A DNA stretch of 64,000 nt, taken from NCBI RefSeq assembly GCF_000166275.1, contig NZ_CM001023.1, forward strand, positions 1,392,501 to 1,456,500. The letters are read 5' to 3'. The translations under genes and the position numbers were made by a program. How positions within the stretch are numbered: position 1 is the first letter of the stretch; every line of letters starts with the position of its first letter. Under the pieces are notes generated by a model, which searched no databases, was not told the DNA's origin, and saw only the letters and a program-made list of their open reading frames with translations. Source of the DNA: Algoriphagus machipongonensis. Its GTDB lineage: Bacteria > Bacteroidota > Bacteroidia > Cytophagales > Cyclobacteriaceae. Positions 9,295 to 17,411 of the stretch are shown in pieces.

Positions 9295-9912
9295 TTATTG
9301 ATTGATAGTGTCTTCTAATTTCGGTGTTATTACTGATTTTTTGTCAATTCTAAAGCTTAAATAAGACAAAAACAGTCCTACAATGACCACCGAACAAGCC
9401 ATTATCCAATTGATGTAGGAGATTTGTATGGAAATGATCTGTAAGGAAAGGCCGGCAAGCCATACAAGGTGAGCACTGGTCGTTCGAACAGCTCTTTCTT
9501 TGACGGAGTGACTGACGGTGCTTTCATCAATAAGTGGTCTGAAATAATCTTTGTATTGCCAGAGAATGAAAAGATTGAGAAGCATAAGAAAGCCTAATAC
9601 GATCGGGGTTCCTTTCCAATTTAAAGAAATGGTCACCATCAGGATATTTCCTATCAAGGGAATCATCATGATACTCCCAAGAAGTTTATAGCGGGTAGTT
9701 ACCATTAGATAACCAATGATGATCTGACTATAAGCGATAAAAACCCCGTAGAGTCCCAAACCATAAGCGGCTAATTCTTCTATCAACCAGACAGGTCCGA
9801 TCCAGCCAAAAAATTGGTGTTCATAGAATAATTTTGCCATACCTGCTCCCCAAAATGTGAAGCCGAGAAAAATGGAAATCCCTTGAATGAAGTAGAATTT
9901 CAGTTTGTCCAT
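9295..9912 (-). CDS. DoxX-like integral membrane protein
   Basis: 205 residues with six predicted membrane helices at about 5-30, 46-71, 75-97, 102-118, 146-166 and 169-187. The first helix carries FLGFTFWGAGMAKLF and the following loop ends FFGWIGP, which resembles the DoxX/DoxD-like start of a helix with a conserved Gly-Lys-Leu. DoxX-like proteins are small quinone-associated or undefined membrane proteins. It is the first gene of a pair with the PhnB-like gene. I assign the fold class only; the function is unknown and the DoxX link is tentative. Confidence 0.6.
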   Translation of the reverse strand: MDKLKFYFIQGISIFLGFTFWGAGMAKLFYEHQFFGWIGPVWLIEELAAYGLGLYGVFIAYSQIIIGYLMVTTRYKLLGSIMMIPLIGNILMVTISLNWKGTPIVLGFLMLLNLFILWQYKDYFRPLIDESTVSHSVKERAVRTTSAHLVWLAGLSLQIISIQISYINWIMACSVVIVGLFLSYLSFRIDKKSVITPKLEDTINQ

Positions 9913-10028
9913 AAATTGATTTCGCTGGTAATTAAAATTATCGAATTTTTTTAGAAGAAGAGCAACGAATGGTATTGCCTTGATTTTTAATGTGTTTCTA
10001 GCTCCTTTTATTTAGGGTCTTGATTTTT

Positions 10029-10071
10029 TTTAGATTAATTCTAAATAAGCCTTGTTTAGAATTAGTCTAAG
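10029..10071 (+). promoter_or_regulatory. Two tandem Fur-like operator boxes
   Basis: Two 17-base inverted repeats lie 26 bases apart: TTTAGA-TTAAT-TCTAAA at 10029-10045 (perfect arms) and TTTAGA-ATTAG-TCTAAG at 10055-10071 (one arm mismatch). This arm sequence matches the iron-box pattern I associate with Fur in Bacteroidota. The second box fills the spacer between the -33 and -7 elements of the receptor promoter, so a bound repressor would block RNA polymerase. Iron repression is therefore likely; the identity of the regulator is inferred. Confidence 0.7.
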
Positions 10072-10082
10072 TAATAAGTTTG
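10052..10082 (+). promoter_or_regulatory. Promoter of the siderophore receptor operon
   Basis: A -7 element TAAGTTTG at 10075-10082 fits the Bacteroidota consensus TAnnTTTG. A -33 TTG lies at 10052-10054 with a 20-base spacer. The predicted transcript starts near 10086 and has a leader of about 22 bases before the ATG at 10108. Confidence 0.65.
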
Positions 10083-10107
10083 CGTCATCATTGAAAACAA
10101 CACCAAT

Positions 10108-12486
10108 ATGAATTGCCGATTATTACTCTTTGTAAGCTTGTTCTTCTTGAGTACGATTACAGTTTTTGCACAGTCAGGAAGTATCCAGGGCGTAGTAACT
10201 ACGTCAGACTTGCAGCCTCTGGAATTTGTAAATGTAGGCTTGAAAGGCTTTGCCAAAGGAAATACTACTGATCGTAAAGGGTTCTATACAATAAAGAATA
10301 TTGAGCCTGGTACTTACACAGTTTTTGCCTCTTTTGTAGGTGTAGAAAAGCAGGAGAGGACTATTCAGATAAGTGCCGGTGAGACCATAGATTTAGATTT
10401 TACTTTGCCAGAAAGCTCCACTGAATTGTCGGAGGTGATCGTGACCGATCTAAGCTCGAATAGATTTTACGCTGACAGTAATTTCACCGTGGCAAAGTTG
10501 CCTTTGACAGATTTGGAAAATCCCCAGGTCTATAATTCTATCTCCCGAAAATTATTAAAGGAGCAGGTGGTGACTAACATGAATGATGCATTGAAAAATG
10601 CTACTGGTATCACCCGACTTTGGGAATCAACTGGTCGAGGTGGTGATGGTGCTGAATATTACTCTATGAGAGGGTTTTCTGTTCAGCCTACGATGGTAAA
10701 CGGAATGCCAAGCCTAAATAATGGGGGGTTGGATCCTGCAAATATTGAAACAGTAGATGTAATCAAAGGTCCATCTGGTACTTTGTTTGGAAGTTCTGTT
10801 ATATCATATGGTGGCTTGATCAACATTACGACCAAAAGACCTTCCGATTTATTTAAAGGAGAGGTTGGCTTTATCACAGGGAATAATGGACTGAATAGAA
10901 TTTCTGGAGATGTAAACGTTCCTCTGAATGAAAATGCATCCATGAGGGTAAATACGGCCTATCAACAAAACAACACTTTTCAGGATGCAGGAGGTAAAAC
11001 GTCCTTCTTTGTTGCTCCTTCCTTCAAGCTTCAGGCGAGTGAAAGACTATCATTTTTAATCAATACGGAGTTTTTAAATTCTAATTCCGTCAATGCTCCA
11101 ATGATATTTTTAAACAGATCTAATCCATTGACTTTTGATTCGATCGAACCATTTGAAAGAAACTATGAGAGATCATTTACAAGTGATGAATTGAGTATCA
11201 ACAATGATTCTTATGCAATTCAGGCGCAGGCTTTCTACAAAATTTCCAATGCCTGGACTTCTCAGACAGTAGTTTCCAGAAGCTCTACAAAAACAGCAGG
11301 ATACTACCATTACCTATTTGATGGAAGTGATGGGGATTCATTTTACCGATATATTTCTGATAGAAATGGGCAAACCCTTACCACAGATATCCAACAGAAT
11401 TTTATAGGTGACTTCTCCATTGGTTCGATGAAAAACAAAATGATTGTGGGACTTGATTTCTACGATCAGGATATCAAAAACAGCAGCACAGGTTGGGTCG
11501 GAAATGGCGTGGTGACTCTTTCTGATGGAAATGATACTGGGGTCTTGACTCAAGCAGGTGTAGATGAATTATTGAAAGATACTTTTGAAGGAAATACAAC
11601 CGCCGCTACTCGAGTATTGAGTGCTTATGTTTCTGATGTGTTGGAATTGACCTCACAGCTTTCTTTAATGGCCAGCGTACGAGTGGATAATTTTAAAAAC
11701 GAGTCTTGGGGAACCGATACTGAGGAAAATACACAAACTGCAGTATCTCCTAAATTCGGGATTGTATATCAGCCGATAAAAGACAAGGTTTCTGTTTTTG
11801 GGAATTATATGAATGGATTTACCAACATTGCCCCGACTACAGTCTCGGATGCAGATGGTACCAATTCAAGGTTTAAAGTTTTTGATCCAGAACGCGCTAA
11901 CCAGTATGAATTCGGTGTAAAGACCAATTTATTAAGTGATAAGATCACAGCCACAGCAAGTTATTACAATATCAGGGTGAGCAATCGTGTGATGACTGAT
12001 CCAACGAATGTGAATAATTCCATTCAAGGTGGAGAAGTAGTGAGCAAAGGTTTTGAATTGAGTGTTATAGCAAGTCCAGTGGAGGGATTGAATTTAGTAG
12101 CTGGATTTAGTCACAACGATGCTGAGGTAACCAAGGATTATCCTGAAAGTGGTTACTTAGGAGTGAGACCTGAAGAAGCTGGCCCTGAAGATTTGTTCAA
12201 TTTTTGGGCTAGCTATAATTTCTACGCAGGACCATTAAAAGGCTTTGGTCTTGGCTTTGGAGGAAATGCAGCGAGTGAGTATTTAACTTTGAATAGAGAC
12301 AACATTGGATCATTTGCACTTCCTTCTTACCAGGTGTTTAATGCTTCCCTTTCTTATACAGGTTCTCAGTACTTTTTGGCTTTGAAAGTAAATAATCTGA
12401 CAGATCAAAAATATTACTCTGGTTGGTCAACTGTTACTCCACAGAATCTAAGAAATGTTTCTCTTAGCCTTAATTATAGATTTTAA
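10108..12486 (+). CDS. TonB-dependent siderophore receptor
   Basis: 792 residues. Signal peptide (residues 1-22, ending VFAQ), a carboxypeptidase-regulatory-like beta-sandwich at about 26-100 (GSIQGVVTTSDLQPLEFVNV; common in Bacteroidota receptors), a plug domain from about 130 (MNDALKNATGITR, YSMRGFSVQPTMVNGMP, IETVDVIKGPSGTLFGSS) and a 22-strand-type barrel ending in LRNVSLSLNYRF with the terminal aromatic residue needed for BAM assembly. The plug motifs are those of ferric-siderophore receptors (FhuA/FpvA type) rather than SusC. The stop codon overlaps the ATG of the PepSY gene by one base (TAATG), so the two are translationally coupled. Iron control is indicated by the two boxes upstream. 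The exact siderophore is unknown. Confidence 0.92.
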   Translation: MNCRLLLFVSLFFLSTITVFAQSGSIQGVVTTSDLQPLEFVNVGLKGFAKGNTTDRKGFYTIKNIEPGTYTVFASFVGVEKQERTIQISAGETIDLDFTLPESSTELSEVIVTDLSSNRFYADSNFTVAKLPLTDLENPQVYNSISRKLLKEQVVTNMNDALKNATGITRLWESTGRGGDGAEYYSMRGFSVQPTMVNGMPSLNNGGLDPANIETVDVIKGPSGTLFGSSVISYGGLINITTKRPSDLFKGEVGFITGNNGLNRISGDVNVPLNENASMRVNTAYQQNNTFQDAGGKTSFFVAPSFKLQASERLSFLINTEFLNSNSVNAPMIFLNRSNPLTFDSIEPFERNYERSFTSDELSINNDSYAIQAQAFYKISNAWTSQTVVSRSSTKTAGYYHYLFDGSDGDSFYRYISDRNGQTLTTDIQQNFIGDFSIGSMKNKMIVGLDFYDQDIKNSSTGWVGNGVVTLSDGNDTGVLTQAGVDELLKDTFEGNTTAATRVLSAYVSDVLELTSQLSLMASVRVDNFKNESWGTDTEENTQTAVSPKFGIVYQPIKDKVSVFGNYMNGFTNIAPTTVSDADGTNSRFKVFDPERANQYEFGVKTNLLSDKITATASYYNIRVSNRVMTDPTNVNNSIQGGEVVSKGFELSVIASPVEGLNLVAGFSHNDAEVTKDYPESGYLGVRPEEAGPEDLFNFWASYNFYAGPLKGFGLGFGGNAASEYLTLNRDNIGSFALPSYQVFNASLSYTGSQYFLALKVNNLTDQKYYSGWSTVTPQNLRNVSLSLNYRF

Positions 12487-13652
12487 TGAATCTTAAAAAG
12501 ACAATCAATAAGCTACACCTTTGGCTCGGACTTTCGTCCGGGCTTGTGGTGTTTATAGTGGCAGTGACGGGTTGTATCTATGCTTTTCAGGCAGAAATTA
12601 AAGAACTTACTTATCCTTTTCTATCTGTAGAACCGCAGGAATCGGCCGTATTACCACCAAGCCAAATTAGTGAAATAGCACAGGATGTTTATCCCGAAGG
12701 ACACCTGCATGCAATTCTTTACCCTACCAAGGAGAAGTCAGCTCAAGCGATCTTTTTTAGCTATGGGGAAGGGAATGATCATTACCAGATTGCTTATATC
12801 AACCCCTATTCAGGAGAAGTTCTCAAGCTTAAGGATGAGTATGCTGATTTTTTCAGAATAGTTTTGGACGGGCATTTTTATTTATGGCTACCTCAAGAAA
12901 TCGGGCAACCAGTCGTGGCGAGTTTTACTTTGATATTCTTGTTTATGGTGATTTCTGGATTGATCCTTTGGTGGCCAAAGAAAAAGAAGAATCTAAAACA
13001 AAGTTTGAAAATCAAATGGTCTGGAAGATGGAGAAGAAAGAACTATGATCTGCATCAAGTACTGGGTTTTTATGCAATGACTTTTGCTTTGGTTTTTGCT
13101 ATCACAGGCTTGGTTTGGGGTTTTATGTGGTTTAGAGATGGTGTTTATTTTCTTACCTCTGGTGGAGATAAGTTCGTTGAATATTACAATCCAATGTCGG
13201 ATTCAACTCAGACATATCAAGGAGAAATCCCTGCTATTGATGCGGTATGGTTGAAGATGAAAGAAGAGTACCCTGATGCTGAATGGATTGAAGTTCATCC
13301 GCCTGAATTTGAGGGTTCAGCGCTTGCAGCCAATGCAAATCCAGATGCATCAACCTATTGGAAAACTGACTATCGGTATTTCGATCAGAACACATTAGAA
13401 GAAATTTCTGTAGATCACTTTTACAATCGAATTGAGGAAGCTACGATAGCTCAGAAAATCATGCGGATGAATTATGATGTGCATGTGGGAGCAATTGCAG
13501 GCTTGCCAGGAAAAATACTTGCATTTTTTCTAAGTGCGATCATTGGTTCTTTGCCCGTAACCGGTTTTATGATCTGGTGGGGAAGGAAAAATAAAGCGAA
13601 GAAAAATAAAGAAATAAAGGTGAAGGAAAAGCCTGAGCTAGTGGAGGCTTAA
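12486..13652 (+). CDS. PepSY-associated transmembrane protein, probable siderophore-iron reductase
   Basis: 388 residues with four membrane helices, the first in INKLHLWLGLSSGLVVFIVA, the second at about 140-163 (SFTLIFLFMVISGLILWWPK), the third near 195-215 (FALVFAITGLVWGFMW) and the fourth near 345-365 (FFLSAIIGSLPVTGFMIWWG). This is the layout of PepSY_TM proteins, with periplasmic PepSY-like domains between helices and conserved His residues near the membrane (HLWLGL, DLHQVLGFY, DVHVGAIAG) that could bind haem. Proteins of this family beside siderophore receptors are thought to reduce or release ferric iron. Overlap with the receptor gene and the shared Fur-like control support that role. 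It ends in a Lys/Glu-rich cytoplasmic tail. Confidence 0.88.
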   Translation: MNLKKTINKLHLWLGLSSGLVVFIVAVTGCIYAFQAEIKELTYPFLSVEPQESAVLPPSQISEIAQDVYPEGHLHAILYPTKEKSAQAIFFSYGEGNDHYQIAYINPYSGEVLKLKDEYADFFRIVLDGHFYLWLPQEIGQPVVASFTLIFLFMVISGLILWWPKKKKNLKQSLKIKWSGRWRRKNYDLHQVLGFYAMTFALVFAITGLVWGFMWFRDGVYFLTSGGDKFVEYYNPMSDSTQTYQGEIPAIDAVWLKMKEEYPDAEWIEVHPPEFEGSALAANANPDASTYWKTDYRYFDQNTLEEISVDHFYNRIEEATIAQKIMRMNYDVHVGAIAGLPGKILAFFLSAIIGSLPVTGFMIWWGRKNKAKKNKEIKVKEKPELVEA

Positions 13653-13680
13653 TTTTTTAAGAGTATAAATATTTGAATGT

Positions 13681-13715
13681 GAAATGGTTGTGAGAAATTG
13701 CAGCCATTTCTTTTT
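13681..13715 (+). terminator. Rho-independent terminator of the receptor-PepSY operon
   Basis: A ten-base-pair stem, GAAATGGTTG at 13681-13690 with CAGCCATTTC at 13701-13710 (one G-U pair), a ten-base loop, and five T directly after. It lies 28 bases past the PepSY stop codon. Confidence 0.75.
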
Positions 13716-13797
13716 GCAGCAATGTTTTATGCCAATGGATTAAGAGTTTAGATTTTCCCGGAAATCCTTATTTTGCTTATCTAAAAACTTTTGAAAA

Positions 13798-14337
13798 ATG
13801 GCATCAGCAAGTGAATTAGCACCAGGAAGTAAAATAAAGCATCCAAAATTCGGCACAGGAATGATTCTTTCTGTAGACGAAACGTATTACAAGATTTATT
13901 TTTATTCGAATGAGGAGGTAAAAACGCTAGCGAGGGATTATGAGGGGTTTGAGGTGGAAGAAGCCAAAACCCCTGATTTCCCAATGCTCACGATGAAGGA
14001 TGTAGAAAAGGCAATTCGAGAGGCCTTGACTCAAACTTCTGAGCGAGCTCCCATAGTTCCTCTAGGAGGGAAGTGGATGGGAGGAAACGTGGTTTTTGAA
14101 CCTAGTGATTCAAGCCTTCAAACAAAGGAAATTCCGATGGCTACCTTCTTCCACAAAATTGTTATGGTACGTGAAAAATTGAGAGTGTTGGAGCAGAATA
14201 TCAATAATCACCCGAAACTCGACGATGAGGATCGTGTTCATCTTCAACAGTATATCACTCGCTGTTACGGTTCATTGACTACCTTTAATGTGCTGTTTGC
14301 TTATAAAGAAGATCAGTTTAGAGGAAGCGGATCCTAG
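13798..14337 (+). CDS. Conserved protein with an N-terminal SH3/Tudor-like domain
   Basis: 179 residues, no signal or membrane segment. Residues 6-48 (LAPGSKIKHPKFGTGMILSV, then YKIYFYSNEEVKTLARDYEG) resemble the small SH3-like fold found at the C-terminus of UvrD/PcrA helicases and in DUF3553-type proteins ('HPKFGxG.V' motif), which contacts RNA polymerase or nucleic acid. The rest is helical, with no motif I recognise (FFHKIVMVREKLRVLEQNIN, HLQQYITRCYGSLTTFNVLF). It stands alone between two terminated units. The domain similarity is by motif only; the function is unknown. Confidence 0.75.
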   Translation: MASASELAPGSKIKHPKFGTGMILSVDETYYKIYFYSNEEVKTLARDYEGFEVEEAKTPDFPMLTMKDVEKAIREALTQTSERAPIVPLGGKWMGGNVVFEPSDSSLQTKEIPMATFFHKIVMVREKLRVLEQNINNHPKLDDEDRVHLQQYITRCYGSLTTFNVLFAYKEDQFRGSGS

Positions 14338-14405
14338 GATTTATGATTTATGACAAATGATTTTTTAAACTCTATAAAAAGTGATTGCCTTAAACCTATT
14401 TAACC

Positions 14406-15515
14406 ATGATTAAAAATACGATTCTTTTCTTAGTAATGACCTTGCTGTTGGCGTCCCATAAACCAAAGGAGCAAGGGCTGAAGGATATTTTTAAGGATAG
14501 CTATCATATTGGGGTGGCACTAAATCGATGGCAAGTAACTAGCGATGATCCCAAAGCGAAATCTGTGATAGAAAACAATTTTAACAGTTTAAGTCCTGAA
14601 AATGGTTTGAAGTGGGAAAGGGTTCATCCAGATCCTGATAGGTTCAACTTTGAATTTGGAGATGAATATGTGGCTTTGGGAGAAAAAATGAGGGCTTTTA
14701 CGATAGGTCATTGTTTGGTTTGGCATCAGCAGGTTCCTGATTGGGTATTTGAAGATGAAGTAGGTGATTTGGTAGGAAAAGATGTCTTATACAGCCGAAT
14801 GGAAAATCATATCCAAACTGTTGCTGGAAGATATAAAGGGAAAATCAATGGTTGGGATGTGGTCAATGAAGCATTTAACGAGGATGGAAGTTTTCGTGAA
14901 TCGAAATGGTTTCAGATAGCAGGAAAAGATTTTATAAAAGAGGCATTCCGAAATGCTCAAAAAGCAGATCCTGATGCCGAGCTTTATTACAATGATTACA
15001 ATGTCTGGAGAGCTTCCAAAAGGAAAGGAATTCTGGATTTTGCCAAGGAAATGAAAGCTGAAGGAATAAAAATTGACGCCATAGGTATGCAGGGACATTA
15101 TCAGCTGGAATCACCGACTTTAGAAGAAATTGAGCAAGGGATCATCGATATCCATGAGGCAGGATTTAAAGTAATGATCACTGAACTGGATGTGGATGTG
15201 TTGCCAAGACCGAGAAGGGCAGAAGGAGCTGATTTGAATATGAACTTTGCTAATTCAGATGAATACAATCCTTATAAGGAAGGAATTACCCCAGAGGCTG
15301 AAGCAAAATTGGCGCAACGGTATGAGGATATCTTTGCTATTTATGAAAAGCATAAAGATAAAATCACACGTGTGACCTTTTGGGGTTTGAGTGATCGAAA
15401 TAGTTGGCTGAATAACTTCCCGGTTCGTGGTCGAACCAATTACCCTTTGCCTTTTGACCGGAACTTGGATCCCAAAAAAGAGGTATTTGAAAAGCTAGCC
15501 GGTGTGGTAAAATAA
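14406..15515 (+). CDS. Endo-1,4-beta-xylanase, glycoside hydrolase family 10
   Basis: 369 residues: a short hydrophobic leader (LFLVMTLLLASH) and one GH10 catalytic barrel. The acid/base Glu155 sits in WDVVNEAFNE, the nucleophile Glu260 in VMITELDVDVLP, and the substrate-binding GHCLVWHQQVPDW follows the family pattern closely. Other matches are NSLSPENGLKWE and GMQGHYQLESPT. The enzyme cuts the xylan backbone with retention. It has no carbohydrate-binding module and no linked SusCD genes, so it is a stand-alone secreted or periplasmic enzyme. A strong terminator follows. Confidence 0.93.
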   Translation: MIKNTILFLVMTLLLASHKPKEQGLKDIFKDSYHIGVALNRWQVTSDDPKAKSVIENNFNSLSPENGLKWERVHPDPDRFNFEFGDEYVALGEKMRAFTIGHCLVWHQQVPDWVFEDEVGDLVGKDVLYSRMENHIQTVAGRYKGKINGWDVVNEAFNEDGSFRESKWFQIAGKDFIKEAFRNAQKADPDAELYYNDYNVWRASKRKGILDFAKEMKAEGIKIDAIGMQGHYQLESPTLEEIEQGIIDIHEAGFKVMITELDVDVLPRPRRAEGADLNMNFANSDEYNPYKEGITPEAEAKLAQRYEDIFAIYEKHKDKITRVTFWGLSDRNSWLNNFPVRGRTNYPLPFDRNLDPKKEVFEKLAGVVK

Positions 15516-15525
15516 TCAAGAAAGA

Positions 15526-15559
15526 AAAAGGGCAAATCATTTAATCGATTTGCCCTTTT
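15526..15559. terminator. Bidirectional terminator between the xylanase and flavoprotein genes
   Basis: A perfect 13-base-pair inverted repeat: AAAAGGGCAAATC at 15526-15538 pairs with GATTTGCCCTTTT at 15547-15559, with an 8-base loop. It has a T-run on either strand and lies between convergent genes, so it can serve both. Confidence 0.85.
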
Positions 15560-15562
15560 CAA

Positions 15563-16468
15563 TTAAATGCTTTCGTCTATCAACTCCTTGTTGCAGGCAG
15601 CTCCGGCCATGGTTCCAGAGGATACCGCAAATGCCACCGAACGGAACATATTGGTATTATCACCACAGGCATAGATCCCGGCTACGGAAGTCTTATTAAG
15701 TTGATCGATGTCCACATAGCCGTTTTCTTTTAGCTCGCATCCCAATTCTGAGATCAGTGGAGTACTTTGTTCAAATTCAGGTTTTGCGTAGAGCGCTTTG
15801 ATTTTTTCTTGTGATCCATCCTCGAAAACCAAGCTTTGAATCTTTCCGTCTTGATGGATGATTTGGCTTATTTTCTTCTCAGAAATAATGACATTTTTGG
15901 ATAATAATTTCTCTGTTTGCTCAGGAGTTAAAGTTGATTTTCCATTGGTGTAGAGGGTCAAATCATTAGTCCAGTTGGTAATCATTTTTCCAAATTCGAA
16001 ACCGAATTCACCATTGGCTAAAATCCCAGTTTTTTCATGTCTTACTTCATACCCATGGCAATAAGGACAATGAATGACTGAAATTCCCCAGCATTCCTGA
16101 ATACCTGGGATTTCGGGCAGGATATCTTTGATTCCAGTGGCAAAAATGAGTTTTTGCCCAGAGAAAGTTGAGCCATTTTTTGTTTTGATTAAGAAACCGG
16201 GATCACTTTTCTTAGCTGACGTTACGGTATCAGAATAGAAGGAAATGGTTTCGTATGCTTCGACCTGTTCTCTGGCCAAGGATGAAATCTCCATTGGTGT
16301 TTTGCCATCCTGTGTTAAAAAATTGTGCGAATGCGGTGTTTGTCTGTTGCAAGGTTTTCCGGCATCAATGACTAAAACTTTTCTCAAAGATCTTCCTAAT
16401 GCCATTGCTGCAGCTAGTCCTGCATAACTGCCTCCAATAATGATTACTTCAAAATTCTGTTGCTCCAT
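15563..16468 (-). CDS. Thioredoxin-reductase-like NAD(P)/FAD oxidoreductase
   Basis: 301 residues, the usual length for low-molecular-weight thioredoxin-reductase-type flavoproteins. FAD-binding EVIIIGGSYAGLAAAMALG at 7-25, the redox pair Cys134-Pro-Tyr-Cys137 in HCPYCHGYEV, an NAD(P) domain with a shortened glycine motif (ILANGEFGFEFGKM), and the closing FAD motif GIYACGDNTNMFRSV. Members of this branch act as disulfide reductases for small redox proteins or low-molecular-weight thiols; the partner is unknown. The gene has its own promoter overlapped by a 39-base palindrome, so expression is probably controlled by a dimeric regulator. It ends beside a bidirectional terminator. Confidence 0.85.
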   Translation of the reverse strand: MEQQNFEVIIIGGSYAGLAAAMALGRSLRKVLVIDAGKPCNRQTPHSHNFLTQDGKTPMEISSLAREQVEAYETISFYSDTVTSAKKSDPGFLIKTKNGSTFSGQKLIFATGIKDILPEIPGIQECWGISVIHCPYCHGYEVRHEKTGILANGEFGFEFGKMITNWTNDLTLYTNGKSTLTPEQTEKLLSKNVIISEKKISQIIHQDGKIQSLVFEDGSQEKIKALYAKPEFEQSTPLISELGCELKENGYVDIDQLNKTSVAGIYACGDNTNMFRSVAFAVSSGTMAGAACNKELIDESI

Positions 16469-16487
16469 TTTCTAGGTGGTTGAATTC

Positions 16488-16539
16488 CAAAGATACTAAA
16501 AACCTCTATAAATGCAATAATGTTGCATTTATAGAGGTT
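16488..16539 (-). promoter_or_regulatory. Promoter with a long palindromic operator, for the flavoprotein gene
   Basis: On the minus strand a -7 TATCTTTG lies at 16495-16488 and a -33 TTG at 16517-16515, with an exact 19-base spacer. A perfect inverted repeat, arms 16501-16517 and 16523-16539 (AACCTCTATAAATGCAA and its complement, 5-base centre), covers the -33 element and most of the spacer. The gene starts 20 bases below the -7. The overlap suggests an operator for a dimeric repressor. The palindrome could also terminate the SDR transcript, which ends 26 bases upstream. Confidence 0.65.
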
Positions 16540-16565
16540 CATTTTTGTTAATATTTAAGATGGAA

Positions 16566-17288
16566 TTATGGGTTGGTAGACCAGAGCCCTACTTCCTTCA
16601 CTAATGCGCGTTTTGGCAGTTTTAAATGCGCAATTAGTAATTCGGCAAAATCTTCTGGTTGCAATACCTTATCCGGATTTCCATCAGTCAAGTTATTGTC
16701 CATGGCCAAATCAGTGGCCACAGTACTTGGGCTCATGCTGAACACCCGGATATCCGATTTTCTAACCTCCATCATGAGTGATTCAGTTAGTCCGTTTAGT
16801 CCAAATTTGGAGGCACTATAGGCACTTGTCATCGCATTTCCTTTTTGGCCAGCAGTGGAGGAAACGTTCACAATATCACCTGATTTTCTTTCAAGCATTC
16901 CCGGCAGAACTTCATGGATGACATAGTAAACGCCAAAAAGATTGACTTTCACGATATGTTCCCATTCGCTGACATCGAGATCCAAGAATTTCCCAAACTT
17001 GCCGGTTCCGGCATTATTCACCAAAATATCCGGAACTCCAACTTCTGAAGTCAGAGAAGCGATTGCAGTTTTGATGCTGGAGAAATCTGACTGATCAGCC
17101 ACGGCGATTGCCACTTTCAAGGAGGAATCAATTCCTGCTACCTCCTCTTTGACTTTCAATAAGTCTGATTCAGTTCTGGATAATATGGCAAGATGTACCC
17201 CTTCTTGGGCCAGAGCTATTGCGATTGCTTTACCTAATCCTTTTCCTGCGCCAGTGATCAGCGCTGTTTTTCCTGTTAGTGATTCCAT
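16566..17288 (-). CDS. Short-chain dehydrogenase/reductase, FabG-like
   Basis: About 240 residues from the ATG at 17288, which I prefer because the extra 12 codons upstream (starting MLFYIQ) are unlike the family. TALITGAGKGLGKAIAIALA is the NAD(P)-binding glycine motif, LVNNAGTGKFG the NNAG motif, and the active site is Ser in NVSSTAGQKG with Tyr and Lys in SAYSASKFGL. An Asn in WEHIVKVNLFG completes the tetrad. Classical SDRs reduce or oxidise small carbonyls or alcohols; the substrate is open. It stands between the flavoprotein and metallo-beta-lactamase genes, with gaps of about 100 bases on each side, so it is probably a single transcription unit. Confidence 0.87.
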   Translation of the reverse strand: MESLTGKTALITGAGKGLGKAIAIALAQEGVHLAILSRTESDLLKVKEEVAGIDSSLKVAIAVADQSDFSSIKTAIASLTSEVGVPDILVNNAGTGKFGKFLDLDVSEWEHIVKVNLFGVYYVIHEVLPGMLERKSGDIVNVSSTAGQKGNAMTSAYSASKFGLNGLTESLMMEVRKSDIRVFSMSPSTVATDLAMDNNLTDGNPDKVLQPEDFAELLIAHLKLPKRALVKEVGLWSTNP

Positions 17289-17411
17289 TATTTTTGTAGA
17301 TCTTAATTGGATATAAAACAACAATCCCTGAATTGAGTTCAGGAATGTCGCTAATAAAAAATCAGGAAGTGATTTCTGTATAAGGTTTTATTTTATTAGA
17401 GAACGGCTAAA

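Noticed and set aside
10062..10256. A 64-codon minus-strand frame over the start of the siderophore receptor
   Set aside because: It overlaps the promoter, Fur-like boxes and receptor signal peptide and has no protein-like features.
16566..17324. The longer start of the SDR gene
   Set aside because: The extra 12 residues precede the conserved N-terminal strand and the internal ATG at 17288 matches usual SDR starts.
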